A stretch of DNA of 64,000 nt from Streptomyces griseicoloratus (GCF_014534645.1 NZ_JACVQF010000168.1:178375-242374), one strand, 5' to 3'. Positions 43,812-56,443 are shown, numbered from the stretch's first letter. A program made the numbers and translations. Notes: a model not told the origin generated them from the letters alone.

Positions 43812-45716
43812 TCATCCGGCCGGTGCGCTCCCGTCGTGCCGGACGGTGTGGCCGGAGCGGGGCGCGGGCGTGCGGTGCCCTTGGGTGCGGGCCGGGTCGG
43901 GGTGGACGGGTTCGAGATGAGCGGCCGACTCCGGGTGGTGGGGACTCGTGGGGCCGGGACTCGTGTCGCTCGTCTCCATGTGCTGCTGGGCCTCGGCGAG
44001 GCCGATGCCGCGCTGGAAGGCCGCCATCAGGCCGGGGTCGTGGCCGACCGGCTCCTCGGTGTCCTGGCGCGGTGCGGGGCCGCCGCGCAGCTGGGGTGCG
44101 ATGTGCTCCTGGGCGCGGCGGCGGGGCAGCCGGGGTTTGCCCATGGTGCCGCGTACGGCGGTGTGCCGGGGGACGGGCGGCGTGGCCGTGTGCTCGGCGA
44201 GGGCGTCGCGGTCACCGGCCCGGATGCCGGGCACGGCCGCTGCCGGGCTGGGCCGGTCCTCGTGAGCTTCGCGCACGGGCAGCGGCACGGGGGCACCGGC
44301 GCTCGCCACCGGGGTGGCGGCCTGGGCGGGCGAGGGGTTCTGCGGGGCCTCCTGCGACTGCCGGGCCGGTACGACGGCCGGTGCCGCGGAGACGACGTGC
44401 GGGCCGGGTCCGGGCGGGGCCACGGGCCGCGGCTGCTGCGGGTGCGGTGCGGGCAGCGGCGCGGCGCCGGTGGGGTCCTGGGGATGCGCCCCGGCCGTGG
44501 GGTCGCCGGGGTCGGCTCCCAACAGGGCCTGGGGCACGACCAGTACGGCCTGCACTCCGCCGTAGATGTTGGTCTGCAGGCGGACGGTGATGCCGTGCCG
44601 CTTGGCGAGCTGGGAGACGACGAACAGCCCGATGCGCCCGTCCGCCAGCAGACGGGCGACGTTGACCTGGTCGGGGTCGGCGAGGAGGGCGTTCATCCGG
44701 TTCTGCTCGTCGACGGGCATGCCGAGTCCGCGGTCCTCGACCTCGACGGCGAGCCCGGAGGTGACCAGGTCGGCGCGGAGCAGCACCTGGGTGTGCGGGG
44801 CGGAGAACAGGGTGGCGTTCTCGACGAGTTCGGCCAGCAGGTGGATGACGTCGGCGACGGCGTGGCCGCGCAGGGTGCCGTCGGTCGGCGGCACAAGCCT
44901 GACCCGCGAGTACTGCTCGACCTCGGCGATGGCCGAGCGCAGCACCTCCGTCATCGGGACCGGGTTGCTCCACTGCCGGCGGGAGACGGCGCCGCCGAGC
45001 ACGGCGAGGTTCTCGGCGTGACGGCGGATGCGGGTGGCGAGGTGGTCGACGTGGAAGAGGCCCTTGAGCAGGTCGGGGTCCTCGATCTCGTTCTCCAGCT
45101 CGTCGAGGATGGAGATCTCGCGGTGCACCAGCGACTGCAGGCGCCGGGCGAGGTTGAGGAAGACCTCCAGCTTCTGTTCGCTGCCCGCCTGGCTGGAGAG
45201 CTGGGCGGCCTGCACGACGGCGGTGACGGCGCCGTCGTGCGCGCGGGCCAGGTCGGCGGCGAGCAGCTCGAAGTCGTCGGCGTCGGCGGAGGGTCCGCCG
45301 TGCGGCTTGCGCCGGGGCGGGCCCTCGCCGCGGCGCAACGCCTCGACCAGGGCGCGCAGATCGCCCTCCTGCCGCGCGGTGCTGCGGCGCAGGGCGGCGA
45401 CGCGGTCGTGCACGGACCTGGCGGCGCGGTCGGCGGCGACGGCGGCGATGGCGACGGCCGCGAGGGCGACCGAGGTCGCGCCGGCGAGCACGCCCCACAG
45501 GGGGAGGCCGGGCCTCAGGCCGGTGGACCGGACGGTGAACAGGACGGCCGCGCAGGCGCTGAGGGCGACCGCCACGGGCGGCAGCACGGCGAGGCGCAGC
45601 AGTTGGGACCGTATGTGGGTCTCGGGCAGCGCGGGAGCGGTGCGGGCGGCCGGCCGGCCGTGCCGCCCGCCCTCACGGCGGTCTGCGCGCACGGCGGGGG
45701 CGCGGAGGTGAGACAT
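43812..45716 (-). CDS. Conservon sensor histidine kinase-like protein (CvnA type)
   Basis: 634-residue membrane protein with two hydrophobic segments (about residues 38-62 and 72-95), a helical dimerisation region with HREISILDELENEIED, and a GHKL ATPase domain (ELVENATLFSAPHTQVLL as N box, DRGLGMP as G1, GRIGLFVVSQLAKRHG as G2). The C-terminal 220 residues are Pro/Ala/His-rich and disordered. A short extracellular loop leaves little room for ligand binding. It is the first gene of the conservon and probably anchors the complex. Confidence 0.92.
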   Translation of the reverse strand: MSHLRAPAVRADRREGGRHGRPAARTAPALPETHIRSQLLRLAVLPPVAVALSACAAVLFTVRSTGLRPGLPLWGVLAGATSVALAAVAIAAVAADRAARSVHDRVAALRRSTARQEGDLRALVEALRRGEGPPRRKPHGGPSADADDFELLAADLARAHDGAVTAVVQAAQLSSQAGSEQKLEVFLNLARRLQSLVHREISILDELENEIEDPDLLKGLFHVDHLATRIRRHAENLAVLGGAVSRRQWSNPVPMTEVLRSAIAEVEQYSRVRLVPPTDGTLRGHAVADVIHLLAELVENATLFSAPHTQVLLRADLVTSGLAVEVEDRGLGMPVDEQNRMNALLADPDQVNVARLLADGRIGLFVVSQLAKRHGITVRLQTNIYGGVQAVLVVPQALLGADPGDPTAGAHPQDPTGAAPLPAPHPQQPRPVAPPGPGPHVVSAAPAVVPARQSQEAPQNPSPAQAATPVASAGAPVPLPVREAHEDRPSPAAAVPGIRAGDRDALAEHTATPPVPRHTAVRGTMGKPRLPRRRAQEHIAPQLRGGPAPRQDTEEPVGHDPGLMAAFQRGIGLAEAQQHMETSDTSPGPTSPHHPESAAHLEPVHPDPARTQGHRTPAPRSGHTVRHDGSAPAG

Positions 45717-46217
45717 CGGTGTCCTTGTACTGGTCCGTCGGGCCTGGGTGCTCGCGCGTGGTGCGCCACGCGGGCATGCGCCATCGCGGTGTCGGCCGAG
45801 AGGCCGGAGATCCGGCCCTGTGTCGCCCGACGGACACTGACAGTAGTCGCCTGCGCATCATGTGCGGTGGGCAGTTGACAAAGTCCCCCGGAGAGCGTCC
45901 CGCTCTGGTATGACGCCTCGTACGACAGACCGATGAGCCGGTGAAGCACTCGTTCCGCGAAGGCCATGAACCGGTCGAACTCGATCAGAAATTGTCACCG
46001 TATGTGACCGCGGGACCGCCCGTGAACATGTGCGGGGCACGTCCTCCGCGGAAACGGCGGCCCCGAGGCCGCCGCGCCGAGGCCGGCCCCCTTGGCGCCC
46101 GCCACGGGGGAACGCCGGAGCGGTTCGCCCACCGTGCCCTGAGGCCGCGTACGATCCGCACAGCGCACCCCGCGCCGTTCAACTCGACGCCGGATTCCCC
46201 TCGTTACCGGAGACAAC
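45717..46217. other. 501-bp intergenic region between the conservon and the isochorismatase gene
   Basis: No gene is supported; an open frame at the conservon end has no homologous look and overlaps the kinase gene. A palindrome GTCAC-CGTAT-GTGAC lies at 45994-46008 in comparatively AT-rich sequence and could be an operator. The promoters of the two divergent transcripts must lie here, but no convincing hexamer pair was identified. Confidence 0.6.
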
Positions 46218-46778
46218 ATGAGCAGCGCCCTTCTCGTGATGGACGTCCAGCGCGCCATCGTGGACATCGCCGACGACGGCTCCGGCTATCTGCCGCGCGT
46301 GCGCAGGGCGATCGACGGGGCCCGGGCGGCGGGCATCCCCGTGATCTACGTCGTCATCGCGCTACGTCCCGGCTTCCCCGAAGTCGGCACGCGCAACAGG
46401 GCTCTCACCGCCATCGCTCAGGCCGGCCTCTACGTCGAGGGTGCCCCGGGCACCGAGATCCACCCGGAGGTCGCGCCCCGGCCGGGCGACGTGGTGGTCA
46501 CCAAGCGACGGGCGAGCGCGTTCTCCGGCAGCGATCTCGACGTCGTGCTGAGGGCACGCGGCATCGACAGCCTCGTGCTCACCGGCATCGCCACCAGCGC
46601 TGTCGTGCTGTCCACCCTGTGCCAGGCGAACGACCTGGACTTCGGCCTCACCGTCCTCTCCGACGCCTGTCTGGACACCGACCCGGAGGTGCACCGGGTC
46701 CTCGTCGACCGACTGTTCCCGCAGTGGGCGGATGTCGTCACCGTCGACGACTGGGTCAAAGCGATCAGGCCTGAGTAG
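46218..46778 (+). CDS. Isochorismatase-fold hydrolase lacking the nucleophile cysteine
   Basis: 186-residue cysteine-hydrolase-fold protein. The Asp of the triad is in LLVMDVQRAIV (near residue 9) and the Lys in VVTKRRASAFSG (near 94), but the position of the nucleophile reads LTGIATSAVVLSTLCQA, with Ala-Val where active enzymes have Cys; the nearby Cys in TLCQA is several residues away. It may be catalytically altered, as in other members with a GIATS motif. No partner gene is adjacent. The ATG at 46218 has only a weak ribosome binding site (GGAG). Confidence 0.85.
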   Translation: MSSALLVMDVQRAIVDIADDGSGYLPRVRRAIDGARAAGIPVIYVVIALRPGFPEVGTRNRALTAIAQAGLYVEGAPGTEIHPEVAPRPGDVVVTKRRASAFSGSDLDVVLRARGIDSLVLTGIATSAVVLSTLCQANDLDFGLTVLSDACLDTDPEVHRVLVDRLFPQWADVVTVDDWVKAIRPE

Positions 46779-46817
46779 CGCGGACCGGGCGGACCTCCTG
46801 CCGGTCCGGCGGGAGGG

Positions 46818-47628
46818 TCAGCTCCCCTCGGCCTCGAAGGTCCGCAGCAGATCGGCGGCGACGCTCACGGCGATGGTCGCGGGTTCCTTGCCGGTGATGC
46901 CGGCCAGCCCGATCGGGGTCTTGATCCGGTCGATGGTGGCGTCGTCGTGACCGCCCTCGGTGGCGAGGCGCTTGCGGAACCGCGCCCACTTGGCCGCCGA
47001 CCCGATCAGCCCGATGGAGCCGAGACGGGGTGTGCGCAGGGCGGCGTCGCACAGCGCGGCGTCCTCGGCGTGATCATGAGTCATGATCAGGACGTGGGTG
47101 CCGTGCGGCAGTTCCGCCAGTACCTCCTCCGGCAGCAGCGGTGTGTGATGCACATGCAGCTGTGCCACCGCGTCCGCCAGCACGCCGAGCCGCTCCTCGG
47201 TGAGGATGTCGGAGCGGCTGTCGACCAGATGGAGGTCGAGGTCCTGACGTGCCAGGATGCGCGCCAGTTCCAGGCCGACGTGCCCGATGCCGAAGATCGC
47301 CACCGCCCGTACCACCGGCAGCGGTTCCAGCAGCACCGAGACCGTGCCGCCGCAGCACTGCACGCCGTGCCGGTTGGTCACCTTCTCGTTCAGGGCGAAA
47401 TCGATCAGCTCCGGCTGCGTCTCGGACGCGGCGATCATCTCCCGGGCCCGGTCGATCGCCACGGCCTCGACATTGCCGCCGCCGATCGAGCCCCACGTCC
47501 CGGTCCGCCCCACGACGAGTTTCGCACCGGCGTCGCGCGGAGCGTGGCCGCGCACGGTCGCGACGGTCACCAGCACGCCGGGCTCCCGGCGCGCCCGCAA
47601 CCGTGCGACCGCGGCGACCCACGTCATG

Positions 47629-47636
<8 letters not shown>
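46818..47636 (-). CDS. xdhC: XdhC-family accessory protein
   Basis: 272-residue accessory protein that inserts sulfurated molybdenum cofactor into xanthine dehydrogenase. An N-terminal XdhC/CoxI domain (VTVATVRGHAPRDAGAKLVV, GSIGGGNVE, GVQCCGGTVSVLLEPL) precedes a Rossmann domain (VRAVAIFGIGHVGLELARIL, SIGLIGSAAKWARFRKRL). The GTG at 47636 overlaps the xdhB gene by 8 bases; an ATG at 47627, just beyond the xdhB stop, is an equally good start. Last gene of the xdhABC operon. Confidence 0.9.
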
Positions 47637-51518
<3,882 letters not shown>

Positions 51519-51704
51519 GACGGGCCTTCATTCCGGTGCACGATCCGTCGTTTCATCATGTTCGCCAATTTCGGGCAGCCTTCTGTGTTCAATGGCGCCA
51601 CGTGAGAGAAGCGGGCGCAATACGGCACGCAAAAGCGATGTGCCGGGGAAGTGGTGAGGGAAAACTCAGAACGTGCCACGAAGGGGCACAGTGGAACGGC
51701 CTGC

Positions 51705-51782
51705 TCAGCAGCCGTGCGCGATCCGACCCGGAACCCAGACCGTACGGCGGGCGAGGCGACCGGGATCAGAGCTGGTGTACAT
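51705..51782 (-). CDS. Candidate upstream ORF in the xdh leader (25 residues)
   Basis: ATG at 51782 to TGA at 51705, beginning MYTSSDPGRLARR and ending in Cys. An AAAGGAGG sequence 10 bases before the start is a better ribosome binding site than that of xdhA itself. The site lies inside an 11-bp inverted repeat, so translation of this ORF could be switched by folding. It matches no known peptide and may not be expressed. Confidence 0.35.
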   Translation of the reverse strand: MYTSSDPGRLARRTVWVPGRIAHGC

Positions 51783-51796
51783 CCGCCGGTCGCCTC
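51753..51796 (-). promoter_or_regulatory. Hairpin masking the ribosome binding site in the xdh leader
   Basis: GAGGCGACCGG (51753-51763 on plus) and CCGGTCGCCTC (51786-51796) are perfect 11-bp inverted copies around 22 bases. In the minus-strand RNA the 5' arm contains the GGAGG of the small upstream ORF and the loop contains its start codon, so the stem would sequester both. Confidence 0.6.
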
Positions 51797-51827
51797 CTTT
51801 CCGTAATCATGGATCGGCTTCCAGCGC

Positions 51828-51856
51828 AAATTAGTGGGTGGGGCCACAAAGGTCAA
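51828..51856 (-). promoter_or_regulatory. Promoter of the xdhABC operon
   Basis: TTGACC (51856-51851), a 17-base spacer and TAATTT (51833-51828) on the minus strand are a near-consensus vegetative promoter in an AT-rich patch. Transcription would start near 51821, leaving about 300 nt before xdhA. Confidence 0.6.
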
Positions 51857-51942
51857 GAGGGCGGCACCGGGTCGAACGGGTGAGTGCCGGGAACTCGACG
51901 GGCGCGCATCATCGAAGGGGAGAGCACCGACGAGGAGTGGCG

Positions 51943-51993
51943 ATGATGTTGTCGTTCTTGAAGTCCCCTGCGCACCGCGACCGAGCCCGGTGA
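51943..51993 (+). CDS. Candidate leader peptide ahead of the pcm-like gene
   Basis: A 16-residue ORF (MMLSFLKSPAHRDRAR) with GAGGAG 5 bases before its first ATG, ending 3 bases before the methyltransferase ATG. The methyltransferase start has no ribosome binding site of its own, so re-initiation from this ORF is a plausible way to translate it. Support is limited to this spacing. Confidence 0.3.
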   Translation: MMLSFLKSPAHRDRAR

Positions 51994-51996
51994 CCC

Positions 51997-52641
51997 ATGG
52001 CTCATGAACCGTCTCCCGAGGACCTGGTCCGTGCGGCGCGGGCCGCGGGGGTGACGGACGAGCGTCTTCTGGAGGCCCTCCGGGTCACCCCGCGGGCGGA
52101 GTTCGTCCCCGCCGAGCACGTGGCGTCGGCGTACCGCGACAGGCCCGTACCGCTCCCCCACGACCAGGTGACCACTCAGCCGTCGCTGGTCGCCATGATG
52201 GTCTGCGCGCTCGGCCTCACCGGAGGCGAAGGCGTCCTGGAGATCGGCACCGGCTACGGCTGGCAGACCGCGCTGCTGGCCCGCCTCACCGCGTCCGTGG
52301 TCAGCGTCGAGCGCTGGCCGGACCTGGCCGAGGAGGCCCGGCGCCGGCTCGCCGGGCAGGCCGTCGACAACGCCGAGGTCGCCGTCGGCGACGGAACCCT
52401 CGGCCTGCCGGCCCGTGCTCCGTACGACGCCGTCATCGTCTGCGCGGCCTTCCCGGAGGTGCCGGAGCCGCTCGTCGCACAGCTGCGGACCGGTGGCCGG
52501 CTCGTCCAGCCCATCGGCCCCGGCGGATTCGAACGGGTCGAGCTGTACGAGCGGCGGCCCCAGGGCCTCGTGCGCCGCGCGACGGTCACGTCGGCCTGCT
52601 TCGTCCGGCTGTACGGCGCCCATGGCTACGGTCAGCGCTGA
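51997..52641 (+). CDS. pcm: Protein-L-isoaspartate O-methyltransferase-like
   Basis: 214-residue SAM methyltransferase that repairs isoaspartyl residues. RAEFVPAEHVASAYRDRPVPLPHDQVTTQPSLVAMM (about residues 33-68) is the PIMT substrate-site segment, VLEIGTGYGWQTALLARL is motif I, and VVSVERWPDLAEEARRRL motif II. The tail lacks the extension seen in some family members. It lies 158 bases before the THEP1 gene, and the two need not be linked. Confidence 0.9.
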   Translation: MAHEPSPEDLVRAARAAGVTDERLLEALRVTPRAEFVPAEHVASAYRDRPVPLPHDQVTTQPSLVAMMVCALGLTGGEGVLEIGTGYGWQTALLARLTASVVSVERWPDLAEEARRRLAGQAVDNAEVAVGDGTLGLPARAPYDAVIVCAAFPEVPEPLVAQLRTGGRLVQPIGPGGFERVELYERRPQGLVRRATVTSACFVRLYGAHGYGQR

Positions 52642-52799
52642 TACGGCCGACCGGGGCGCCGTACAGCCGGCCAGGGCGTACAGGCGGAAGAAGCGGCGGC
52701 GGTGCGGCCGTGTCCCGGCGGCGGCGCGGAGGCCGGCCCGCGGGGCGGAACACCCGATCAGCGGCATCCGCCCGTCGGACGCGCGCCGATGATGGCGTT

Positions 52800-53330
52800 G
52801 TGCCGACAAGGATTCTGCTCGAAGGGCGTCCGGGCGTGGGCAAGACGACCGCCGTGCGCCGGCTGGCGGCGCTGCTGCGCACCCGCGAGGCCGTGGGCTT
52901 CACCACGGAGGAGATCCGGCAGGCCGGTACCCGGGTCGGTTTCGCCCTGGAGACACTGTCGGGCAGGCGGTCGGTCCTCGCCCACAGGGACTTCCCGGGC
53001 CCGACTCGTGTCGGGCGGTACGGGGTCGATCTGAGCGTCATGGAACGGCTGGCGCTGCCGTCGCTCCGGCCGGCGGCGGCGCCCGGGCGGCTCGTTCTCA
53101 TCGACGAGCTCGGCAGGATGGAGCTGGCCTGGGCCCCGTTCCGGGACGCGGTCCGGGCGCTGTTCGACAGCGCCGCCGGGGACATCGTCGCCACGGTTCA
53201 GGCGCGACCGGACCCGTTCACCGACGCCCTCAAGCAGCGCCCCGACGTCGAGGTCGTCCACCTCACGCCGGCCAACCGGGACGACATGCCCGAAGCACTC
53301 GCGGCCCGGCTGGAGCGCAGGGCCCCATGA
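52800..53330 (+). CDS. Nucleoside-triphosphatase, THEP1 family
   Basis: 176-residue P-loop NTPase. Walker A is LLEGRPGVGKTTAVRRL (near residue 7), Walker B LVLIDELGRMELA (near 98), matching the THEP1 family of small NTP phosphatases; GFTTEEIRQAGTRVGFALETL is the family motif following the P-loop. Its cellular role is unknown. The GTG at 52800 is the first start consistent with the family; upstream frame is open but not conserved. Confidence 0.87.
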   Translation: MPTRILLEGRPGVGKTTAVRRLAALLRTREAVGFTTEEIRQAGTRVGFALETLSGRRSVLAHRDFPGPTRVGRYGVDLSVMERLALPSLRPAAAPGRLVLIDELGRMELAWAPFRDAVRALFDSAAGDIVATVQARPDPFTDALKQRPDVEVVHLTPANRDDMPEALAARLERRAP

Positions 53331-53336
53331 GCGGGG

Positions 53337-54533
53337 TCAGCGCTCGCCCGCCAGATCCAGGTCTCCGGGGACCGGGCCCTCCTTGCCCGCGCTCACGGCC
53401 CCGGGGCGGCGCCAGGGGTGCGCCATCGGGTGAGCCACGGCACGCCACCAGGGGTCCACGGGCACCTTCCCCGCCGGTTCGAAGGGCTCGCCGGGCCGCG
53501 GCAGGGCCACCGCCTGCCCCGCCTCCTCGGCGGCGTCCTTCGTCCATTCCCCCGGCTCCGCCCACGGATGCGGCGCCAGGTTGAAGGTCCCCCAGTGGAT
53601 CGGCAGCAGGACACCGCCCGGCCCGCCGCCCTGCAGGTCGAGGTGGGCCCTTACACCCTCCTCGGGCGTCATGTGGATGTCGGGCCAGAACTCCGAGTAC
53701 GCCCCGATCTGGATCATCGTGGCGTCGAACGGGCCGTGCGCGGCGCCGATGTCCTTGAAGCCCTCGAAGTAGCCCGTGTCACCGCTGTGGTAGACGCGGT
53801 GCCGCTCTCCGGCGACGACCCAGGACGCCCAGAGGGTGTGCTGGGTGTTGCGCAGGCCGCGGCCGCAGAAGTGGCGGGCCGGGGTGGCGGTCAGGGTGAG
53901 ACCGCCGATGCGCGTCGACTCGTGCCAGTCCAGCTCGCGCAGCCGGGCGGCCGGCACCCCCCAGTGTTCGAGATGGGCGCCGACGCCGAGGGGTACGGCG
54001 AACACGGTGTCCGTGCCGGCCAGCGCCTTGATCGTGGGCAGGTCCAGATGGTCGTAGTGGTCGTGCGAGATCACGACGACGTCCACCGGGCCGAGGGCGG
54101 CCAGCGGCACCGGGGCGGGGTGGAGCCGCTTGGGTCCGGCGAAGGGGAACGGGGAGCAGCGCTCGCCCCAGACGGGGTCGAACAGCACCCGCTGCCCGTC
54201 GATCTCGGCCAGCACGCTGGAGTGCCCCGTCCAGGTCAGCCGCAGCCCGGTGGCGGGCGGCCGGGCGAGGTCCGCCAGCGTGGTGGCGTGCACGGGCACC
54301 GTGCCCCTCGGGGCCCGGTTCAGCCGCGCCTGCTTGTCGAAGTAGATCCTGGCGAACTCCCCTGCCGATCCGGAGGGCCGGGTCCGGGCCGTGCCCCCGG
54401 GGTTCTGGAAGACGCCGTCGCGGAAGTGCGGCGACCTGCGGATGCGCGCCATGCGCTCACCGCTCGGGTCCACGCCGAAGGCCGCGGGCCGCGGCACGCG
54501 GAATCCGGGGTTCGGGATACGGAAACCGGCCAC
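53337..54533 (-). CDS. MBL-fold metal-dependent hydrolase (NAPE-PLD/UlaG-like)
   Basis: 398-residue metallo-beta-lactamase-fold enzyme. Motifs: LTWTGHSSVLAEIDGQRVLFDPVWGERCSPF (about residues 115-145), the metal site SHDHYDHLD (near 175), ARHFCGRG, VYHSGDTGYF and LLPIHWGTFNL. These resemble phospholipase D-type members such as NAPE-PLD. No signal peptide; cytoplasmic. The GTG at 54533 has GGAGG close upstream. It is convergent with the THEP1 gene and divergent from the AhpD-like gene. Confidence 0.9.
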   Translation of the reverse strand: MAGFRIPNPGFRVPRPAAFGVDPSGERMARIRRSPHFRDGVFQNPGGTARTRPSGSAGEFARIYFDKQARLNRAPRGTVPVHATTLADLARPPATGLRLTWTGHSSVLAEIDGQRVLFDPVWGERCSPFPFAGPKRLHPAPVPLAALGPVDVVVISHDHYDHLDLPTIKALAGTDTVFAVPLGVGAHLEHWGVPAARLRELDWHESTRIGGLTLTATPARHFCGRGLRNTQHTLWASWVVAGERHRVYHSGDTGYFEGFKDIGAAHGPFDATMIQIGAYSEFWPDIHMTPEEGVRAHLDLQGGGPGGVLLPIHWGTFNLAPHPWAEPGEWTKDAAEEAGQAVALPRPGEPFEPAGKVPVDPWWRAVAHPMAHPWRRPGAVSAGKEGPVPGDLDLAGER

Positions 54534-54717
54534 GTTACCTCCAGGTGGAGTAGGCAAGGATCTCATTATGGGCCGCCGGTGCGACGGCGCCGGGTCGGCC
54601 CCGGCAGTCCGCCCGGCCCGCCCGATGTCACGTCCGCGCCCCCTGCCTCCGTCGTATCGATGAGGGCGCCCCCGGAGGAGCGCCCGGAACGGAACGACGG
54701 ACAGGAAGGTGGCCCTC

Positions 54718-55284
54718 ATGGCCCGCGTATCGCTCACCCCGCCCCGGACGCTCTTCTTCCGTGTCATGGAGTGGTACTCCAGGCGCACGTACGGCAAGGT
54801 CCTCGACCCCGGCAAGGCGCTCGCCCACAACCCCCGGGTGCTCTGGGGCGACCTCCGGTTCGAGCAGTCCGTGGCCAAGTGGAACAAGCTGGACTCCGAT
54901 CTGAAGGCGCTCGCGGTCATGGCCTCCGCGGCCTCGATCGGCTGCTCCTGGTGCATGGACTTCGGGTACTGGGAGAATGCCGAGCGCGGCATGGACCGGC
55001 GCAAGCTCCACGACGTGCCGGTGTGGCGGGAGAGCGACGTCTACACGCCGCTGGAGCGTGACGTCATGGAGTACGCCGAGGCCGTCACGGCGACTCCGCC
55101 CACGGTCGGCGACGAACTGGCCGAACGGCTGCGCAGCCGCCTGGGCGAGCCCGCGTTCGTGGAGCTGACGGCCATGGTCGCCGTGGAGAACCTGCGCTCC
55201 CGCATCAACTCGGCGCTCGGCCTGACCAGTCAGGGCTTCAAGGACTCCTGCGACCTCGGCGACGCCCGCCGGACGTCCGTCTAG
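54718..55284 (+). CDS. Carboxymuconolactone decarboxylase/AhpD-like protein
   Basis: 188-residue helical protein of the AhpD fold with the redox pair CSWC in ASIGCSWCMDFGYW (near residue 77), the hallmark of alkylhydroperoxidase-like proteins. The overall type matches putative peroxide-reducing proteins rather than carboxymuconolactone decarboxylase. The ATG at 54718 is chosen because the GGAAGG site lies 9 bases before it; a GTG at 54709 would sit on that site. Confidence 0.87.
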   Translation: MARVSLTPPRTLFFRVMEWYSRRTYGKVLDPGKALAHNPRVLWGDLRFEQSVAKWNKLDSDLKALAVMASAASIGCSWCMDFGYWENAERGMDRRKLHDVPVWRESDVYTPLERDVMEYAEAVTATPPTVGDELAERLRSRLGEPAFVELTAMVAVENLRSRINSALGLTSQGFKDSCDLGDARRTSV

Positions 55285-55428
55285 GGTGACGCACCGGCGG
55301 GAGTCCGGTCGGGTGCGGCGGGACGGCGCGCGGAACTGCGAGGCGCGAGGCGTCCGCCCCGCGCCCGGCAACCGCGCCCGGACCGGACCGCGTCGACGGC
55401 TTCCCGCACGAGGGAGCCGGGACCGTCC

Positions 55429-56247
55429 TCAGGCCACCGCGGCGATCCGCGTCCTGATGTCGTCCGGCGACAGCGTCCCCTTCGCCGTGACATGGTCCCC
55501 GGACGACCGGCCACGCAGCCGCCGCCCGATCCACGGAACCAGGTACTCGCGCGCCCAGTGGACGTCGTCGCGCCGGACGTCGAGTGTGCCGCGCGGCGGC
55601 AGCGGCGGCCAGGGCTGTTCCGGGTCGGCCGGGATCCGCAGGCCGAGCGCCTGGCCCGCGCGCAGTGCCACGCGCGTGTGCCCCTCGGGCGACAGGTGCA
55701 GCCGGTCGGCGTCCCAGGCCCTGCGGTCCTGGACGCTGCGCAGCGACCACAGGTCGAGCACCGGGCAGCCGTATCGGTCGGCGATGGCCCTGACGTGCCC
55801 GTTGTAGGTGGCGATCTTGCCGCGCAGATGCTTGAGCACGGGCACCCCGCGGGTGTCGAAGCCGGTCGTCACCAGCACAGTGCCCGCCGCGGCGGCCAGG
55901 GCGGCCACGGCCCGCTCGAAGCGCTCGGCGACCTCGTCGGGGTCGGTGCCGGGCCGGATGATGTCGTTGCCGCCCGCGCAGAACGAGACCAGGTCCGGAG
56001 CGAGTTCGACGGCTCGGGGCACCTGGTCCGCCACGATCTGGTCGAGCAACTTGCCGCGCACGGCGAGGTTCGTGTACGTGAAGTCGCCCTCGGGGCGCCG
56101 GTCCGCGAGCAGGACGGCGAACCGGTCGGCCCAGCCGACGAACGCCCCGTCGGGGCCGGGGTCTCCGACGCCCTCGGTGAAGCTGTCCCCCACCGCCACG
56201 TACGACCCGATCACTGCTCTGCTGTCACTCTTCGAATCGTCTGCCAC
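55429..56247 (-). CDS. SGNH/GDSL-type hydrolase
   Basis: 272-residue esterase. The nucleophile block is YVAVGDSFTEGVGD (near residue 20), the Gly block is in NLAVRG, the Asn block FCAGGNDIIRPG (near 95), and the catalytic Asp-His pair DRLHLSPEGH (near 182), all conserved. There is no signal peptide, so it is probably intracellular. The GTG start at 56247 has only a weak ribosome binding site. The substrate (acyl ester) is unknown. Confidence 0.9.
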   Translation of the reverse strand: MADDSKSDSRAVIGSYVAVGDSFTEGVGDPGPDGAFVGWADRFAVLLADRRPEGDFTYTNLAVRGKLLDQIVADQVPRAVELAPDLVSFCAGGNDIIRPGTDPDEVAERFERAVAALAAAAGTVLVTTGFDTRGVPVLKHLRGKIATYNGHVRAIADRYGCPVLDLWSLRSVQDRRAWDADRLHLSPEGHTRVALRAGQALGLRIPADPEQPWPPLPPRGTLDVRRDDVHWAREYLVPWIGRRLRGRSSGDHVTAKGTLSPDDIRTRIAAVA

Positions 56248-56378
56248 GTCGGCCCATGATTCACCTTCGAATGTGACCTACGCGACCGTAGGAAGGGGTT
56301 GACGGGCGGTGAGAAAAGCCACTCCTAAAGTGTTCGCCAACTCCGGAATATCCGCGCGCCCTGCACCGGGTACGCCGA

Positions 56379-56407
56379 AGGCCGGACCCTGGATCGGGGT
56401 CCGGCCT
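56379..56407 (-). terminator. Terminator hairpin after the wall peptidase gene
   Basis: AGGCCGGACCC (56379-56389) and GGGTCCGGCCT (56397-56407) form an 11-bp perfect stem with a 7-base loop, 37 bases beyond the peptidase stop on the minus strand. Confidence 0.75.
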
Positions 56408-56443
56408 CGGGTGGCGTCAGGCGCCGTCGCGTCAGAGGTCGCG

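Noticed and set aside
45515-45967. Minus-strand open frame overlapping the start of the conservon kinase
   Set aside because: It overlaps a well-supported gene in another frame, has no ribosome binding site and shows no family-like sequence.
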